NCBI RefSeq assembly: GCF_965277665.1
Contig: NZ_OZ255835.1
Span: forward strand, 1,798,001 to 1,862,000
Reading direction: 5' to 3'
Length of the DNA stretch: 64,000 bases
Source of the DNA: Lichenicoccus sp965277665
GTDB taxonomy: Bacteria > Pseudomonadota > Alphaproteobacteria > Acetobacterales > Acetobacteraceae
Below, piece after piece: positions 1 through 8,310 of this stretch; positions within the stretch are counted from its first letter, which is position 1, and the number at the start of each line of letters is the position of its first letter. A program made the translations under genes and the position numbers. The notes beneath the pieces were generated by a model. The model was not told where the DNA came from. It did no database searches and saw only the letters and a list, made by a program, of their open reading frames with translations.

Positions 1-1
1 G

Positions 2-2407
2 GTGCTGGCGGCGTGCATCTGCCTGCTTGCCTGCTTCACGACGCTGACGCTGGTGGCGCGCGCCGAACGCCCGGGCCGTCTCGGCTTGCTGGCCTGGCTG
101 GCCGCCGCCGCCGCGGTGTTCGGCTGCGGCGTCTGGTCGCTGCATTTCGTGGCCATGCTCGCCTTCATGCCCGGCACCGAGATCACCTACCGCCCGGGCC
201 TCACCCTGCTCTCGATCCTGGTCGCGACCTGCGGCACGCTGCTGGCGCTGCTCTGCCAGCGCCTGTCGCTGCCGCGCGGGATACGGTGCGTGCTGGCAGG
301 TACGGCGCTCGGCGCCAGCGTGGCCGCCATGCATGCGACCGGCGTCGCGGCGATGGATGTGCCGGGGACGCTCTGGATCGACCGGCCGCAATTGGCCTGG
401 TCGCTGGTGGTCGGCATCCTGCTGGCGATGATCGCCTTCGCGCGCTCCGACCGGCTGTCGCGGCTGGGACGGCGCATCGAGGTCTCCGCCTGGCTCGCCG
501 CCTGCGTCCTGAGCATCCATTTCATCGGCATGTCGGCGCTGCAGATCACGCTCGGTCCGCACGCGGCCGCCCGCGGCATGCCCGGGCCTGGCGTGGGGGC
601 GCCGGGCGGCTTCAGCTACGGCATGCTGGCGACCGGCGTCGGCGCGGTCAGCCTGGTCGTGCTGGTGGCAAGCCTGGCCGCGACCCTGATGGAGCAGCAT
701 CTTTCCGACCGCACCGTCCTGGAACTCAAGCGCCTGCGCCTGCTGAGCTCGATCTCGCGCGAGGTCATGATCATCCACCAGGACGGCCTGATCCTGGAGG
801 TCAATGCCGCCGGCGCCACGCTGTTCGGCGAGCCGATGGACGCGTTGATCGGCCGGCAGTTCCTGGAGCTGTTCTCGGCCGGCAGCCAGGCGGCCGCGCA
901 GGCGCAGATGAACCAGGGCAGCGAACCGCAGGCACCGGCGAAGCTGGAGGTGCGAGTACGCGGCGGCCGGCTGGTCCCCGTCGAGGTCGCCTGCCGCGCC
1001 ATCGACTTCATCGGCCGGCCGGCGACCGCGGTTGCTCTGGTCGATCAATCCGAACGTCGTCGCGACGCCGAGACCATCCGGCACCTGGCGCAGCATGACG
1101 CGCTGACCGGCGTGCCGAACCGGCTGCTGCTGCACGAGCGCATGATCCACACGCTGGCGGCCAGCGACGCGCAGCAGACCTCGGTGGCCCTGCTGCATCT
1201 CGATCTCGACCGCTTCAAGGCCTGCAACGACCTGCTCGGCGACCATGGCGCCGACCTGCTGCTGAGCGAACTGGCGTCGCGGCTCACCGCGGAGCTGCGC
1301 TCGTCGGACACCCTGGCGCGTATCGGCGGCGATGAATTCGTCATCGTCTGCGCGCTGCAGGATGATGCGCGACAGGTGGCGGCGCTGGCCGGGCGCCTGC
1401 TGGAGACCCTCGGCCAGGCGTTCGAGCATGAGGGCCTGCGCGTCGCACCGAGTGCCAGCATCGGCATTGCGCTCTATCCGCAGGATGCGGTCAACCAGGC
1501 GGCGCTGCTGCGTGCCGCCGGCACCGCGCTGCGCGAGGCCAAGCGCGAGAGCCCGGGATCGTTCAAGTTCTTCGAGCGCGGCATGGACCTGGTGCTGCAC
1601 GAGCGGGTCGAACTGGAGCACGACCTGCGCCTGGCCATCGAGAATGACGAGCTCGAGCTGCACTACCAGCCGCTGTTCAGCTGCAGCAGCGGCGTGATCG
1701 AGGGCTACGAGGCGCTGATACGCTGGCACCACCCCAAGCGCGGGATGGTGATGCCGATCGATTTCATCCCGCTGGCCGAGCAGACCGGGCTGATCGTTCC
1801 GGTCGGCGAATGGGCGATCCGGACCGCCTGCATCGAGGCGTCGACCTGGCCGGCGCGGCAGTCGATCGCGGTGAACGTCTCGCCGATGCAGTTCCGGCAG
1901 TCGAACCTGCCGTCGATCGTGGCCGACGCCCTGCTCACCTCGGGCCTGCCGGCGCACCGGCTCGAGATCGAGATCACCGAGGGGGTGCTGATCACCGACA
2001 CCGACGAGGCCATACGCACCCTCTCCGCGCTCCGCGCCCAGGGCGTGCGCGTGTCGCTTGACGATTTCGGCACCGGCTATTCGAGTCTGAGCTACCTGTC
2101 GTCCTTCGCCGTGGACAAGATCAAGATCGACCGGTCCTTCGTGCGGACGCTGGGCCAGGGTGAAGGCGCCGACCTGCTGGTGCGGACGATCATCGAACTT
2201 GGCCATCATCTCGGTCTCACGGTGGTCGCCGAGGGGGTGGAGACGCCGCAGCAACTTGCGATGATCCAGGGCAAGGGGTGCGACCAGGTGCAGGGCTACC
2301 TGCTCGGCCGCCCGGCGCGCATGGACCCGGCGCGCATGGACCAGAACGAGCCGCGTCAGCGGGCAGCAGGCCGGGAGCCGGAACTGCAAATCACCGCAGC
2401 TTTGTAG
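2..2407 (+). CDS. MHYT-PAS-GGDEF-EAL cyclic-di-GMP signalling protein (5' end cut by window)
   Basis: This is an inner-membrane protein that probably makes and/or degrades cyclic-di-GMP. The N-terminal ~230 residues are hydrophobic and carry MHYT-type motifs (SLHFVAM, AMHATG, SIHFIGM), proposed in this family to bind metal and sense O2, CO or NO. A PAS-like region follows (about 245-350). The diguanylate cyclase domain has an intact GGDEF at about 442-446, and exactly five residues before it an RSSD inhibitory-site motif, so product inhibition is plausible. The EAL domain has EAL at about 570-572 and DDFGTGYS near 686, so both activities look intact. The frame opens with a GTG at the second base of the window. 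MHYT proteins usually have some 10-20 more residues first, so the true start probably lies upstream. Family assignment is firm; net enzymatic direction cannot be read. Confidence 0.93.
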   Translation: MLAACICLLACFTTLTLVARAERPGRLGLLAWLAAAAAVFGCGVWSLHFVAMLAFMPGTEITYRPGLTLLSILVATCGTLLALLCQRLSLPRGIRCVLAGTALGASVAAMHATGVAAMDVPGTLWIDRPQLAWSLVVGILLAMIAFARSDRLSRLGRRIEVSAWLAACVLSIHFIGMSALQITLGPHAAARGMPGPGVGAPGGFSYGMLATGVGAVSLVVLVASLAATLMEQHLSDRTVLELKRLRLLSSISREVMIIHQDGLILEVNAAGATLFGEPMDALIGRQFLELFSAGSQAAAQAQMNQGSEPQAPAKLEVRVRGGRLVPVEVACRAIDFIGRPATAVALVDQSERRRDAETIRHLAQHDALTGVPNRLLLHERMIHTLAASDAQQTSVALLHLDLDRFKACNDLLGDHGADLLLSELASRLTAELRSSDTLARIGGDEFVIVCALQDDARQVAALAGRLLETLGQAFEHEGLRVAPSASIGIALYPQDAVNQAALLRAAGTALREAKRESPGSFKFFERGMDLVLHERVELEHDLRLAIENDELELHYQPLFSCSSGVIEGYEALIRWHHPKRGMVMPIDFIPLAEQTGLIVPVGEWAIRTACIEASTWPARQSIAVNVSPMQFRQSNLPSIVADALLTSGLPAHRLEIEITEGVLITDTDEAIRTLSALRAQGVRVSLDDFGTGYSSLSYLSSFAVDKIKIDRSFVRTLGQGEGADLLVRTIIELGHHLGLTVVAEGVETPQQLAMIQGKGCDQVQGYLLGRPARMDPARMDQNEPRQRAAGREPELQITAAL

Positions 2408-2565
2408 CTAACCAAAAAGTTACTGCGATTAGCTTATTGACGCGTTCAAGCCTGCTTTATTAACCTTCCTCCACCCAGTGGGATGAGACAACGATCCGGC
2501 TCTGCATCGCTTTCGGCGGGCAGTCCGGGCGCCTCTCGATCTACCGGCCAACGAGAGGAAGCTTG

Positions 2566-4443
2566 ATGTCGAGATCCCTGAAGCGTTGCCTTGCCCTTTC
2601 CGTGGCATCCGTCCTGACCGGCATGATGGCTACCGCCGGCGGAGTGCGGTCCGCCCGCGCCGATCCCAGTATCGGCGTCCCCCTGGCCTTGACGGTCTAT
2701 CTGCCGATCAAGAACCTGGCCGCGGCCGAGGCCGCCGCCCGCGCCATGCAGACGCCGGGCAGCTCCACCTACCACCAGTTCCTCAGCGTCAAGCAGTTCA
2801 TCGCGGCCTATGCGGACAGCGATGCCCAGATCGCCAAGGTCGAGGCGACGCTCGAGAATCTCGGCTTCACCATCCAGTATGTCTATGCGAACCACCTCGC
2901 GATCGAGGTCGGCAGCTCGGTGAACAACGTCGAGAGCACCTTCAACGTCAAGCTCAAGCAGTTCACGGTCGATGGCCGCACCGGCACCGCCTCGCTGACG
3001 GCGCAGCAGATCCCCGCGGCGCTTGCCGGCCTGATCCGCGGCATCGGCGGCCTGAACACGATGGCCTATCCCAAGCCGAGGCATGTGGCAGCGCTCGCCG
3101 CCGCCGGTGCGCGCAAGGCCGCCGTCGCCGCGACGTCCGCCAGCCTGACCGGCGGCACGCCCGGCAACTACCTGCCGGCCGACTTCGAGAAGTTCTACGA
3201 CGTGACGCCGATCAGCAGCCGCGGCATCACCGGGCGCGGCACCACGATCGGCATCGTGACGCTGAACACCTTCACTGCCGCGGACGCCTATTCCTTCTGG
3301 CAGCAGATCGGCCTCAACGTTTCGCAGTCGCGCATCACCAAGGTGAACGTGGATGGCGGCGAGACCGCGAGCACCAACAACACCGACGGCGAAGGCGAGA
3401 CCGACCTCGATGTCGAGGAGAGCGGCGGCATCGCGCCGGGTGCCAGCGAGCGGGTGTACATCGCGCCCAACATCAGCAATGCGAACTTCATCGACGGTTT
3501 CGAGGCCGCGGCGTCGGAGAACATCGCCGACACGGTGTCGTCGAGCTGGGGCCAGCCGGAGCTCGGTTTCTTCTACGACGCCGCCACCAAAACCCCGGGC
3601 GAGACCTACCAGCTGCAGGTCTTCCATGAGGCGTTCCTCGAAATGGCGTTGCAGGGACAGAGCGTCTTCATCGCCGCCGGTGATTCCGGATCCTACGACA
3701 CCGTGCGCGACTGCCCGGCCTATGGCACGCCGACCGCCACCGCGCCGACCTGCAATGCGCCCTACGCAGTGGACCATCCGGCCAGCGATCCGCTGGTGAC
3801 CGCGGCTGGCGGCACCACCCTGCCGTTCTCGTATTCCCTGGGCGACGTCGTCCTGACGGTGGCGCAGGAGCAGGCCTGGAGCTGGGACTACATCTCCAGC
3901 GAGGCCGCAGCCCAGGGCAAGGCGTCCGAGTTCCCGGTCTCCAGCGTCTTCTCGACCGGCGGCGGCGGCGGCGTGAGTTCCTACTGGGGCGAGCCCTGGT
4001 ACCAGCTGGCGACGCCGGGCATCACCCGCACCAAGCCGGGCCAGACCTACACCCAGAATAGCGGGTCGGGCAGTGTCCTGCAGGTGACGCTGCCGGCCAA
4101 TTTTGCCGGACGCAACAGCCCCGACATCAGCACCAATGCCGATCCGGAGTCCGGCTACCAGTATATCCAGGACGGCGCCGTCTCGAACTTCTACGGCGGC
4201 ACCAGCTTCGTGGCGCCGCAGCTCAACGGCGTGAACGCGCTGTTCGTGCAGGCGCTCGGCGGACGCACCGGCGAGCTCAGCCCGGTGCTCTACCAGCTCT
4301 CCGACCTCACCACCAACGACGTCACTGCCGGCGACAACTGGGGCTACAACGCCATCACCGGGTTCGACAACGCATCCGGCGTCGGCAAGCTTGATGCGGC
4401 GAAGCTGCTGGCCGGGCTGACCCTGCTGAAGGCGCTCAAGTAA
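2566..4443 (+). CDS. Sedolisin (S53) family serine-carboxyl protease with pro-domain
   Basis: This is an exported, probably acid-active endopeptidase. A cleavable signal peptide (about residues 1-31) is followed by a pro-kumamolisin activation domain (about 35-190) and the S53 catalytic domain. The catalytic Glu/Asp pair lies in GETDLDVE (E278, D282 counting from the ATG at 2566), the oxyanion Asp in AAGDSG (D373) and the nucleophile in GGTSFVAP (S547). The final stretch has the Asp/Gly-rich calcium-site character of the family (TAGDNWGYN, TGFDNASG). The ATG at 2566 is preferred over the TTG one codon earlier because GAGAGGAA ends 5 bases upstream. S53 enzymes act at low pH, which suits an acidophilic host. 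A second exported protease follows, but a hairpin separates them. Confidence 0.93.
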   Translation: MSRSLKRCLALSVASVLTGMMATAGGVRSARADPSIGVPLALTVYLPIKNLAAAEAAARAMQTPGSSTYHQFLSVKQFIAAYADSDAQIAKVEATLENLGFTIQYVYANHLAIEVGSSVNNVESTFNVKLKQFTVDGRTGTASLTAQQIPAALAGLIRGIGGLNTMAYPKPRHVAALAAAGARKAAVAATSASLTGGTPGNYLPADFEKFYDVTPISSRGITGRGTTIGIVTLNTFTAADAYSFWQQIGLNVSQSRITKVNVDGGETASTNNTDGEGETDLDVEESGGIAPGASERVYIAPNISNANFIDGFEAAASENIADTVSSSWGQPELGFFYDAATKTPGETYQLQVFHEAFLEMALQGQSVFIAAGDSGSYDTVRDCPAYGTPTATAPTCNAPYAVDHPASDPLVTAAGGTTLPFSYSLGDVVLTVAQEQAWSWDYISSEAAAQGKASEFPVSSVFSTGGGGGVSSYWGEPWYQLATPGITRTKPGQTYTQNSGSGSVLQVTLPANFAGRNSPDISTNADPESGYQYIQDGAVSNFYGGTSFVAPQLNGVNALFVQALGGRTGELSPVLYQLSDLTTNDVTAGDNWGYNAITGFDNASGVGKLDAAKLLAGLTLLKALK

Positions 4444-4455
4444 ACACTCAGACTA

Positions 4456-4482
4456 CCGGCGCTCCGCCCAGCGGGGCGCCGG
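4456..4482 (+). terminator. Hairpin after the S53 protease, probable terminator
   Basis: A perfect 7-bp stem (CCGGCGC / GCGCCGG) with a 13-base loop starts 12 bases after the stop codon and is followed by CCTCTTGGTTG. The tail is only weakly T-rich, so this may be a partial or Rho-assisted terminator. It lies just before the S46 peptidase gene. Confidence 0.5.
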
Positions 4483-4549
4483 CCTCTTGGTTGCCGGCGC
4501 AAACCCGGATATTGAGCCTGTCGCAACAGCCCCGACAGGTCATTCCCGC

Positions 4550-6697
4550 ATGCAGCGATCCAGTTCCAGCGTCCGAGCCGGCCTGCGCCACGGCGCCCTT
4601 GCCCTCGGCATCGCCTGCCTAGGCATCGTCGCTCTGATCTGGGCGCCGGTTGCCCGTGCCGAGGAAGGCATGTGGACGATGGACAACCTGCCGGTGAAAC
4701 AGCTGCAGGCGCAGTACGGCTTCACGCCGTCCGCGGACTGGATCAAGCGGGTGACGCAATCCTCCGCGCGGCTGGCACTTGGCTGCTCAGCCTCGTTCGT
4801 CTCCGGCGACGGCCTGGTCATGACCAACCACCACTGCGCCAACGAATGCCTGTCCGAACTGTCCGGCGCCGACCACAACTTCATGCAGGACGGCTACAGC
4901 TCGGTCTCGCAGCCGCGCGAGCCGAAATGCCCGGCGATGGAGCTCGACCGGCTCGACACCATCAGCGACGTCACGCCGAAGATGCATGCGGCCCTCGCGG
5001 GTAAGCATGGCGCCGACTACACCCACGCGCAGGAAGCCGCCGAGAGCGAGATCGAGAAGTCCTGCGTCGGCGGCGACGCCACCACCTGGCGCTGCGACGT
5101 GGTGGCGCTCTACCATGGCGGCCGCACCGCCTTGTACCGCTACCGCCGCTACCAGGATGTGCGGCTGGTATTCGCGCCCGACCAGAACGCCGCCTTCTTC
5201 GGCGGCGACCCGGACAATTTCAACTTCCCCCGCTACGACCTCGACGTGACGTTCCTGCGTGCGTACGAGAACGGCCATCCGGCGCACACGCAGTTCTTCC
5301 CGTTTGATGCCGCCGGCCCCAAGGATGGCGAGCTGGTCTTCACCTCGGGCAATCCGGGCTCGACCTCGCGCGAGGCGCCGGTGGCGCAACTGCAGCTGCT
5401 GCGCGACCTCGAGCTGCCCTCGATTTTCGGCTACTACTCGACGCTCGACGGCGTGCTGTGGGAGTACAGCCGCGGCGGCGTCGCCCCGGCGCAGGACGCG
5501 CAGGACGAGCTGTTCGGCGTCGAGAACAGCCTCAAGGTGTTCACCGGCTGGCTGCAGACACTGGCCGACCCGAAAATGCTGGCGGCCAAGCAGCAGGCCG
5601 AGGACAGCTTGCGCAAGTGGATCGATGCGAACCCGCACCGCAAGGCGCAGTACGGCGATCCGTGGGCGACGCTCGCTCCCTCGCTGGTCGCCGAGCGCCG
5701 GCTGTTCACCCCGTTCGTGATGCTGGAGGGCACCCGGGCGCCGCGCGGCTTCGGCGGCGACCTGTTCGGCTATGCCAAGATGCTGGTGCGCGGCGCCGCC
5801 GAGCGTGCCAAGCCGGACGCCGATCGCCTCACCGAGTACCACGACGCCAAGCTGCCGGCCCTGGAAGCCCAGCTCGGCTCCTCTGCGCCGGTGCATCCGC
5901 GGCTCGAGCAGACCCTGCTCGCGTTTTCGCTGACCCGGCTGCGCCAGGCGCTGGGCGCCGACGACGCCTCGGTGAAGACCATCCTCGGCAAGCAGTCGCC
6001 GGAAGAGCTGTCCGCGCACCTGGTCTTGTTCACCCATCTGGGCGATCCGAAGGTGCGCATGGCGCTCTGGAAAGGTGGGCCGGCCGCCATCGCCAAGTCG
6101 ACCGACCCGATGATCGTGCTGGCGCGCACCGTCGAGCCGATCGCCCGTGGCCTGCGCGACCAGTGGGACAACCAGGTCAAGGCGCCGCAGCGCGAAGCCA
6201 GCGAGGCGCTGGCGCGAGCGCGGTTCGCGCGCGAGGGCACCAGCGTCTATCCGGACGCGACCTTCACCCAGCGGGTCTCGTACGGCACGGTGAAGGGCTG
6301 GGACGAGAATGGCCACCAGGTTCCCGCCTTCACCAATTTCGCCGGCCTCTACGACCGCGCCACCGGCAGCGACCCGTTCAAGCTCACCAGGCCCTGGCTG
6401 GACGCGAAGTCGCGTCTCGACCTCGCCACCCGGTTCGACTTCGCCTCCACCAACGACATCATCGGCGGCAACTCCGGCAGCCCGGTGATCGATGCGCAGG
6501 GACGCGCGGTCGGCCTGATCTTCGACGGCAACATCCACTCGCTGGGCGGCGACTTCACCTATGACGGCACCCAGAACCGCGCCGTCGCGGTGGACACCAC
6601 GGCGCTGCTGGCAGCCCTCAAGACCGTGTACCGCAACCAGGCGCTGGCCGACGAGCTGACCAGCGGCCATCTGCCAGGCGGCCGCGGCAAGTCCTGA
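4550..6697 (+). CDS. S46 family dipeptidyl-peptidase, DPP7-like
   Basis: This is a periplasmic dipeptidyl aminopeptidase that releases dipeptides from the N-terminus of oligopeptides. A signal peptide (about residues 1-37, ending ARAEEG) precedes a chymotrypsin-fold S46 domain. The family's catalytic features are present: His in TNHHCA (94/95), Asp in NFPRYDLD (230/232) and Ser in GGNSGSP (S642). FDGN follows 17 residues later, giving Gly (G660) where DPP11 enzymes have Arg (Arg673 of the Porphyromonas enzyme). DPP7-like preference for hydrophobic rather than acidic P1 residues is therefore expected. The NFNFPR segment matches the amino-terminus binding region. The start chosen is the ATG at 4550, giving 715 residues, usual for the family; a longer frame from 4487 would bury the signal peptide. 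It could finish digestion of peptides made by the upstream sedolisin. Confidence 0.93.
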   Translation: MQRSSSSVRAGLRHGALALGIACLGIVALIWAPVARAEEGMWTMDNLPVKQLQAQYGFTPSADWIKRVTQSSARLALGCSASFVSGDGLVMTNHHCANECLSELSGADHNFMQDGYSSVSQPREPKCPAMELDRLDTISDVTPKMHAALAGKHGADYTHAQEAAESEIEKSCVGGDATTWRCDVVALYHGGRTALYRYRRYQDVRLVFAPDQNAAFFGGDPDNFNFPRYDLDVTFLRAYENGHPAHTQFFPFDAAGPKDGELVFTSGNPGSTSREAPVAQLQLLRDLELPSIFGYYSTLDGVLWEYSRGGVAPAQDAQDELFGVENSLKVFTGWLQTLADPKMLAAKQQAEDSLRKWIDANPHRKAQYGDPWATLAPSLVAERRLFTPFVMLEGTRAPRGFGGDLFGYAKMLVRGAAERAKPDADRLTEYHDAKLPALEAQLGSSAPVHPRLEQTLLAFSLTRLRQALGADDASVKTILGKQSPEELSAHLVLFTHLGDPKVRMALWKGGPAAIAKSTDPMIVLARTVEPIARGLRDQWDNQVKAPQREASEALARARFAREGTSVYPDATFTQRVSYGTVKGWDENGHQVPAFTNFAGLYDRATGSDPFKLTRPWLDAKSRLDLATRFDFASTNDIIGGNSGSPVIDAQGRAVGLIFDGNIHSLGGDFTYDGTQNRAVAVDTTALLAALKTVYRNQALADELTSGHLPGGRGKS

Positions 6698-6727
6698 CTA
6701 TCTGGATAGCCCTGGCCCCATGAAGCG

Positions 6728-7009
6728 CGTGACCTTGACCAGCTGGTCAAGGTCTGTCTGGAGACCTCTCCTTACGGCAACATGGTTTGGACCACCGGAA
6801 CCAGGCTGGATGGAGTGACGGGAACGGCGGGCCTGCTCCTCATCCGTGAACCGCTGGCGCCTGGCGCTACGCCCGCTTCTGTCGCAGCCAAGGCATATTG
6901 ATGCACTTGTTGCGGCACGGACAATCGGCCGTGCATCCGGGTGGACGAGGGAGCCGGCCGGTTCGAGGCGGACGGGCACAACGACTACCGGGTCATCCAG
7001 GGGTACTAG
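6728..7009 (+). pseudogene. Possible coding remnant upstream of the insertion sequence
   Basis: The 308 bases between the S46 gene and the IS hold no intact gene. One + frame from about 6728 reads like protein (DLDQLVKV, ETSPYGNMVWTTGTR, then VDEGAGRFEADGHNDYRVIQGY) but has an in-frame TGA near 6901 and no convincing start. It ends in a TAG that is part of the CTAG where the IS begins. I do not recognise the family. It may be the decayed 3' end of a gene disrupted by rearrangement or insertion, or noncoding DNA that looks coding. Confidence 0.3.
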
Positions 7010-7091
7010 GTCATGTGGACGGAATCGGCCAGGGATTCACAAGACGGTCGATCAGTGATTCATAGCGGGTCGGCAGAAGTGGACCTGTTTG

Positions 7092-7520
7092 ATGCTGACG
7101 CGGATGAGCGAGGAGGATTGGGAGATCGTTCTGGAGGTCTTCCGGGGCTGTCTTCCGAGGCGGGGCGAGAAGGCTCGTGATGACAGACGCTTTCTCGAGG
7201 CGCTGCATTTCTTCACGCTGCAGAACGTCTCGTGGCGGGCGCTGCCAGCCGAATACGGGCTCTGGAACACGGTCTGGAAGCGGTTCTCGCGGCTGAGCAA
7301 CAGCGGTGTCTTCGAGGCATTCTTTCAGTCGCTGGCCGAACTCAGCCCCAGAGCGCACCTCGTGCAGATGTTCGACAGCACTACGGTTCGCGCTCATGTC
7401 TCGGCCGCAGGTGCAAAAGGGGGCAGCAAAATCAGGCGCTTGGCCGGTCGCGCGGCGGCTTCTCGACCAAAATCCACCTCAAGACCGACTTCGATGGGCA
7501 GCCACTCGCCTTCCATCTGA
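7092..7520 (+). CDS. IS5/IS427-type transposase, orfA (N-terminal frame)
   Basis: This is the first half of a DDE transposase. It contains the N-terminal DUF4096-like region (about 1-90: RRFLEALHFF, SWRALPAEYG, VWKRFSRLS) and the first catalytic Asp in MFDSTTVRAH. The ATG at 7092 follows a TTG in frame; a later ATG at 7104 is possible. The frame continues to 7520, but beyond about 7420 its protein no longer matches the family. There the run AAAAGGGGG (7415-7423) would let ribosomes slip back one base into orfB. Alone, orfA could make a truncated product, which in IS elements often regulates transposition. Confidence 0.85.
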   Translation: MLTRMSEEDWEIVLEVFRGCLPRRGEKARDDRRFLEALHFFTLQNVSWRALPAEYGLWNTVWKRFSRLSNSGVFEAFFQSLAELSPRAHLVQMFDSTTVRAHVSAAGAKGGSKIRRLAGRAAASRPKSTSRPTSMGSHSPSI

Positions 7521-7873
7521 CCGGCGGCGAGGCCAACGACAGCCCGCAGTTCCCCCTGTTGCTCGGCATCGGTCCCGACATCAAGCCGCGTGCCGTGCTG
7601 ACTGACAAAGGCTACGACGCCAAGAGCAACCGAAGCGCAGCACGAAAGCTTGGCATCGTCCCACTGATTCCGGTCCGCAAGATCACCGTCCACAGCCCCA
7701 GGCACTTCCCGAGGCTGCTCTACAAAACTCGCGCCCGTATCGAGCAGGCAGTCGGCAAGCTCAAGCGCTTCAAGCGAGTAACATTGCGATGCGAGAAAAC
7801 CCGGCAGAACTACGAGTCAATCGTGGCCTTCGCCTGCGGCCTCATCTTGTCCAAATCCGTCCACATGACCTAG
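7421..7873 (+). CDS. IS5/IS427-type transposase, orfB (C-terminal frame, read after -1 slip)
   Basis: This is the second half of the transposase. After the slip at AAAAGGGGG the protein reads GQQNQALGRSRGGFSTKIH, the hallmark of the IS427 group. It then carries the second catalytic Asp (VLTDKGYDA) and the Glu in TRARIEQAVGKLK, completing the DDE triad. It stays open to a TAG that is itself part of the terminal CTAG. The same frame is open back to 7232, but that stretch is out of register with the real protein. I give the start as the first base read after the slip; no independent start codon is implied. Confidence 0.82.
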   Translation, partial: GQQNQALGRSRGGFSTKIHLKTDFDGQPLAFHLTGGEANDSPQFPLLLGIGPDIKPRAVLTDKGYDAKSNRSAARKLGIVPLIPVRKITVHSPRHFPRLLYKTRARIEQAVGKLKRFKRVTLRCEKTRQNYESIVAFACGLILSKSVHMT

Positions 7874-7909
7874 AGCAAGACCGGCTCAAGTTGAGCCGGT
7901 CTTGCTCTA
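7870..7909. repeat. Perfect palindrome with 19-bp arms touching the IS end
   Basis: Positions 7871-7889 (TAGAGCAAGACCGGCTCAA) are exactly complementary to 7891-7909 with a single G between. The left edge shares the CTAG at which the IS ends. Such a hairpin could terminate transcription in either direction. It was probably the sequence immediately downstream of the remnant's stop codon before the IS inserted. Confidence 0.75.
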
Positions 7910-7919
7910 CCAGATTGAT

Positions 7920-7973
7920 CTAGAGACTGATTCACGTCTCAGGCTGGTTCAGCCTGAGACGATCAGGCTCTAG
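7920..7973. repeat. CTAG-bounded imperfect palindrome
   Basis: A 54-bp unit begins CTAGAG and ends CTCTAG. Its core is CGTCTCAGGCTG / CAGCCTGAGACG (7935-7946 and 7950-7961) around GTT, with further pairing outwards (CTGAT/ATCAG). It lies 10 bases after the previous palindrome. Both have the same CTAGAG edge, suggesting a small family of palindromic repeats. Confidence 0.65.
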
Positions 7974-7996
7974 GCTAGCTCTGCGTCTCTGAATCA

Positions 7997-8012
7997 GTAC
8001 AGGTTTCTGTAC
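7997..8012 (+). promoter_or_regulatory. Probable YefM-YoeB operator
   Basis: The inverted repeat GTACAG-GTTT-CTGTAC lies 35 bases before the yefM start. The two GTAC cores are exactly 12 bp apart centre to centre, the spacing known for the paired TGTACA-type palindromes bound by E. coli YefM-YoeB. Autoregulation through this site is inferred. Confidence 0.6.
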
Positions 8013-8046
8013 GACGATGTGCTAGGATCGGCCTGGAGGCGCTCTG

Positions 8047-8310
8047 ATGACGCATGTTTCCTATACCGAGCTGCGGCAGAACCTGTCGCGCTATCTGGAC
8101 GAGGCGATCGAGGCCCGGGCACCCCTCGTGGTGACGCGCCAGGGTGGCAAGGGCAACGTGGTGATGATCTCCGAGAAGGAGTTCGCCGGCTGGCAGGAAA
8201 CGGTGCATCTGCTGAGCAGCCCCGGAAACGCCGAACGTCTGCTGCGTGGGGTGCAGCAGTTCGAGGCGGATCGCGGCACCGAGCATGATCTGGTGCCGCC
8301 CGGGACGTGA
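8047..8310 (+). CDS. yefM: YefM/Phd-family antitoxin
   Basis: This 87-residue type II antitoxin neutralises the YoeB RNase encoded immediately downstream and, with it, represses the operon. The N-terminal fold typical of Phd/YefM is recognisable (VSYTELRQNLSRYLDEA, then VVTRQGGKGNVVMIS, then EKEFAGWQET), followed by an acidic, probably disordered toxin-binding tail (about 58-87). The ATG at 8047 has a good ribosome site (CTGGAGG at 8033-8039). The stop overlaps the toxin start by four bases (GTGA), so the pair is translationally coupled. The operator-like repeat upstream fits autoregulation. The pair lies directly beside an IS and palindromic repeats, a typical accessory location. Confidence 0.93.
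   Translation: MTHVSYTELRQNLSRYLDEAIEARAPLVVTRQGGKGNVVMISEKEFAGWQETVHLLSSPGNAERLLRGVQQFEADRGTEHDLVPPGT

Larger units (their letters stand above)
7006..7873 (+). mobile_element. Complete IS5-family (IS427-like) insertion sequence
   Basis: The element is about 868 bp. Its ends are inverted repeats: CTAGGTCATGTGGACGGAAT at 7006-7025 against the complement of ATCCGTCCACATGACCTAG at 7855-7873. If the terminal CTAG is host DNA, it is a 4-bp target duplication and the repeats proper begin GTCATGTGGACGGA; CTAG/TA targets are usual for this group. Inside is a two-frame DDE transposase joined by a -1 slip. Both ends and the catalytic residues look intact, so it may be active or recently inserted. Its right end abuts a 19-bp-armed palindrome. 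Confidence 0.9.

Noticed and set aside
4787..6670. Very long open frame on the - strand opposite the S46 peptidase (627 codons)
   Set aside because: It is antisense to a firmly identified gene. In GC-rich DNA such mirror frames are usual, and its protein is low-complexity Arg/Ala/Gly/Val with no family features.
7870..7973. Considered whether the palindromes near 7.9 kb are a tRNA or CRISPR repeat
   Set aside because: The pairing is simple hairpin pairing with no cloverleaf, and there is no regular repeat-spacer array.
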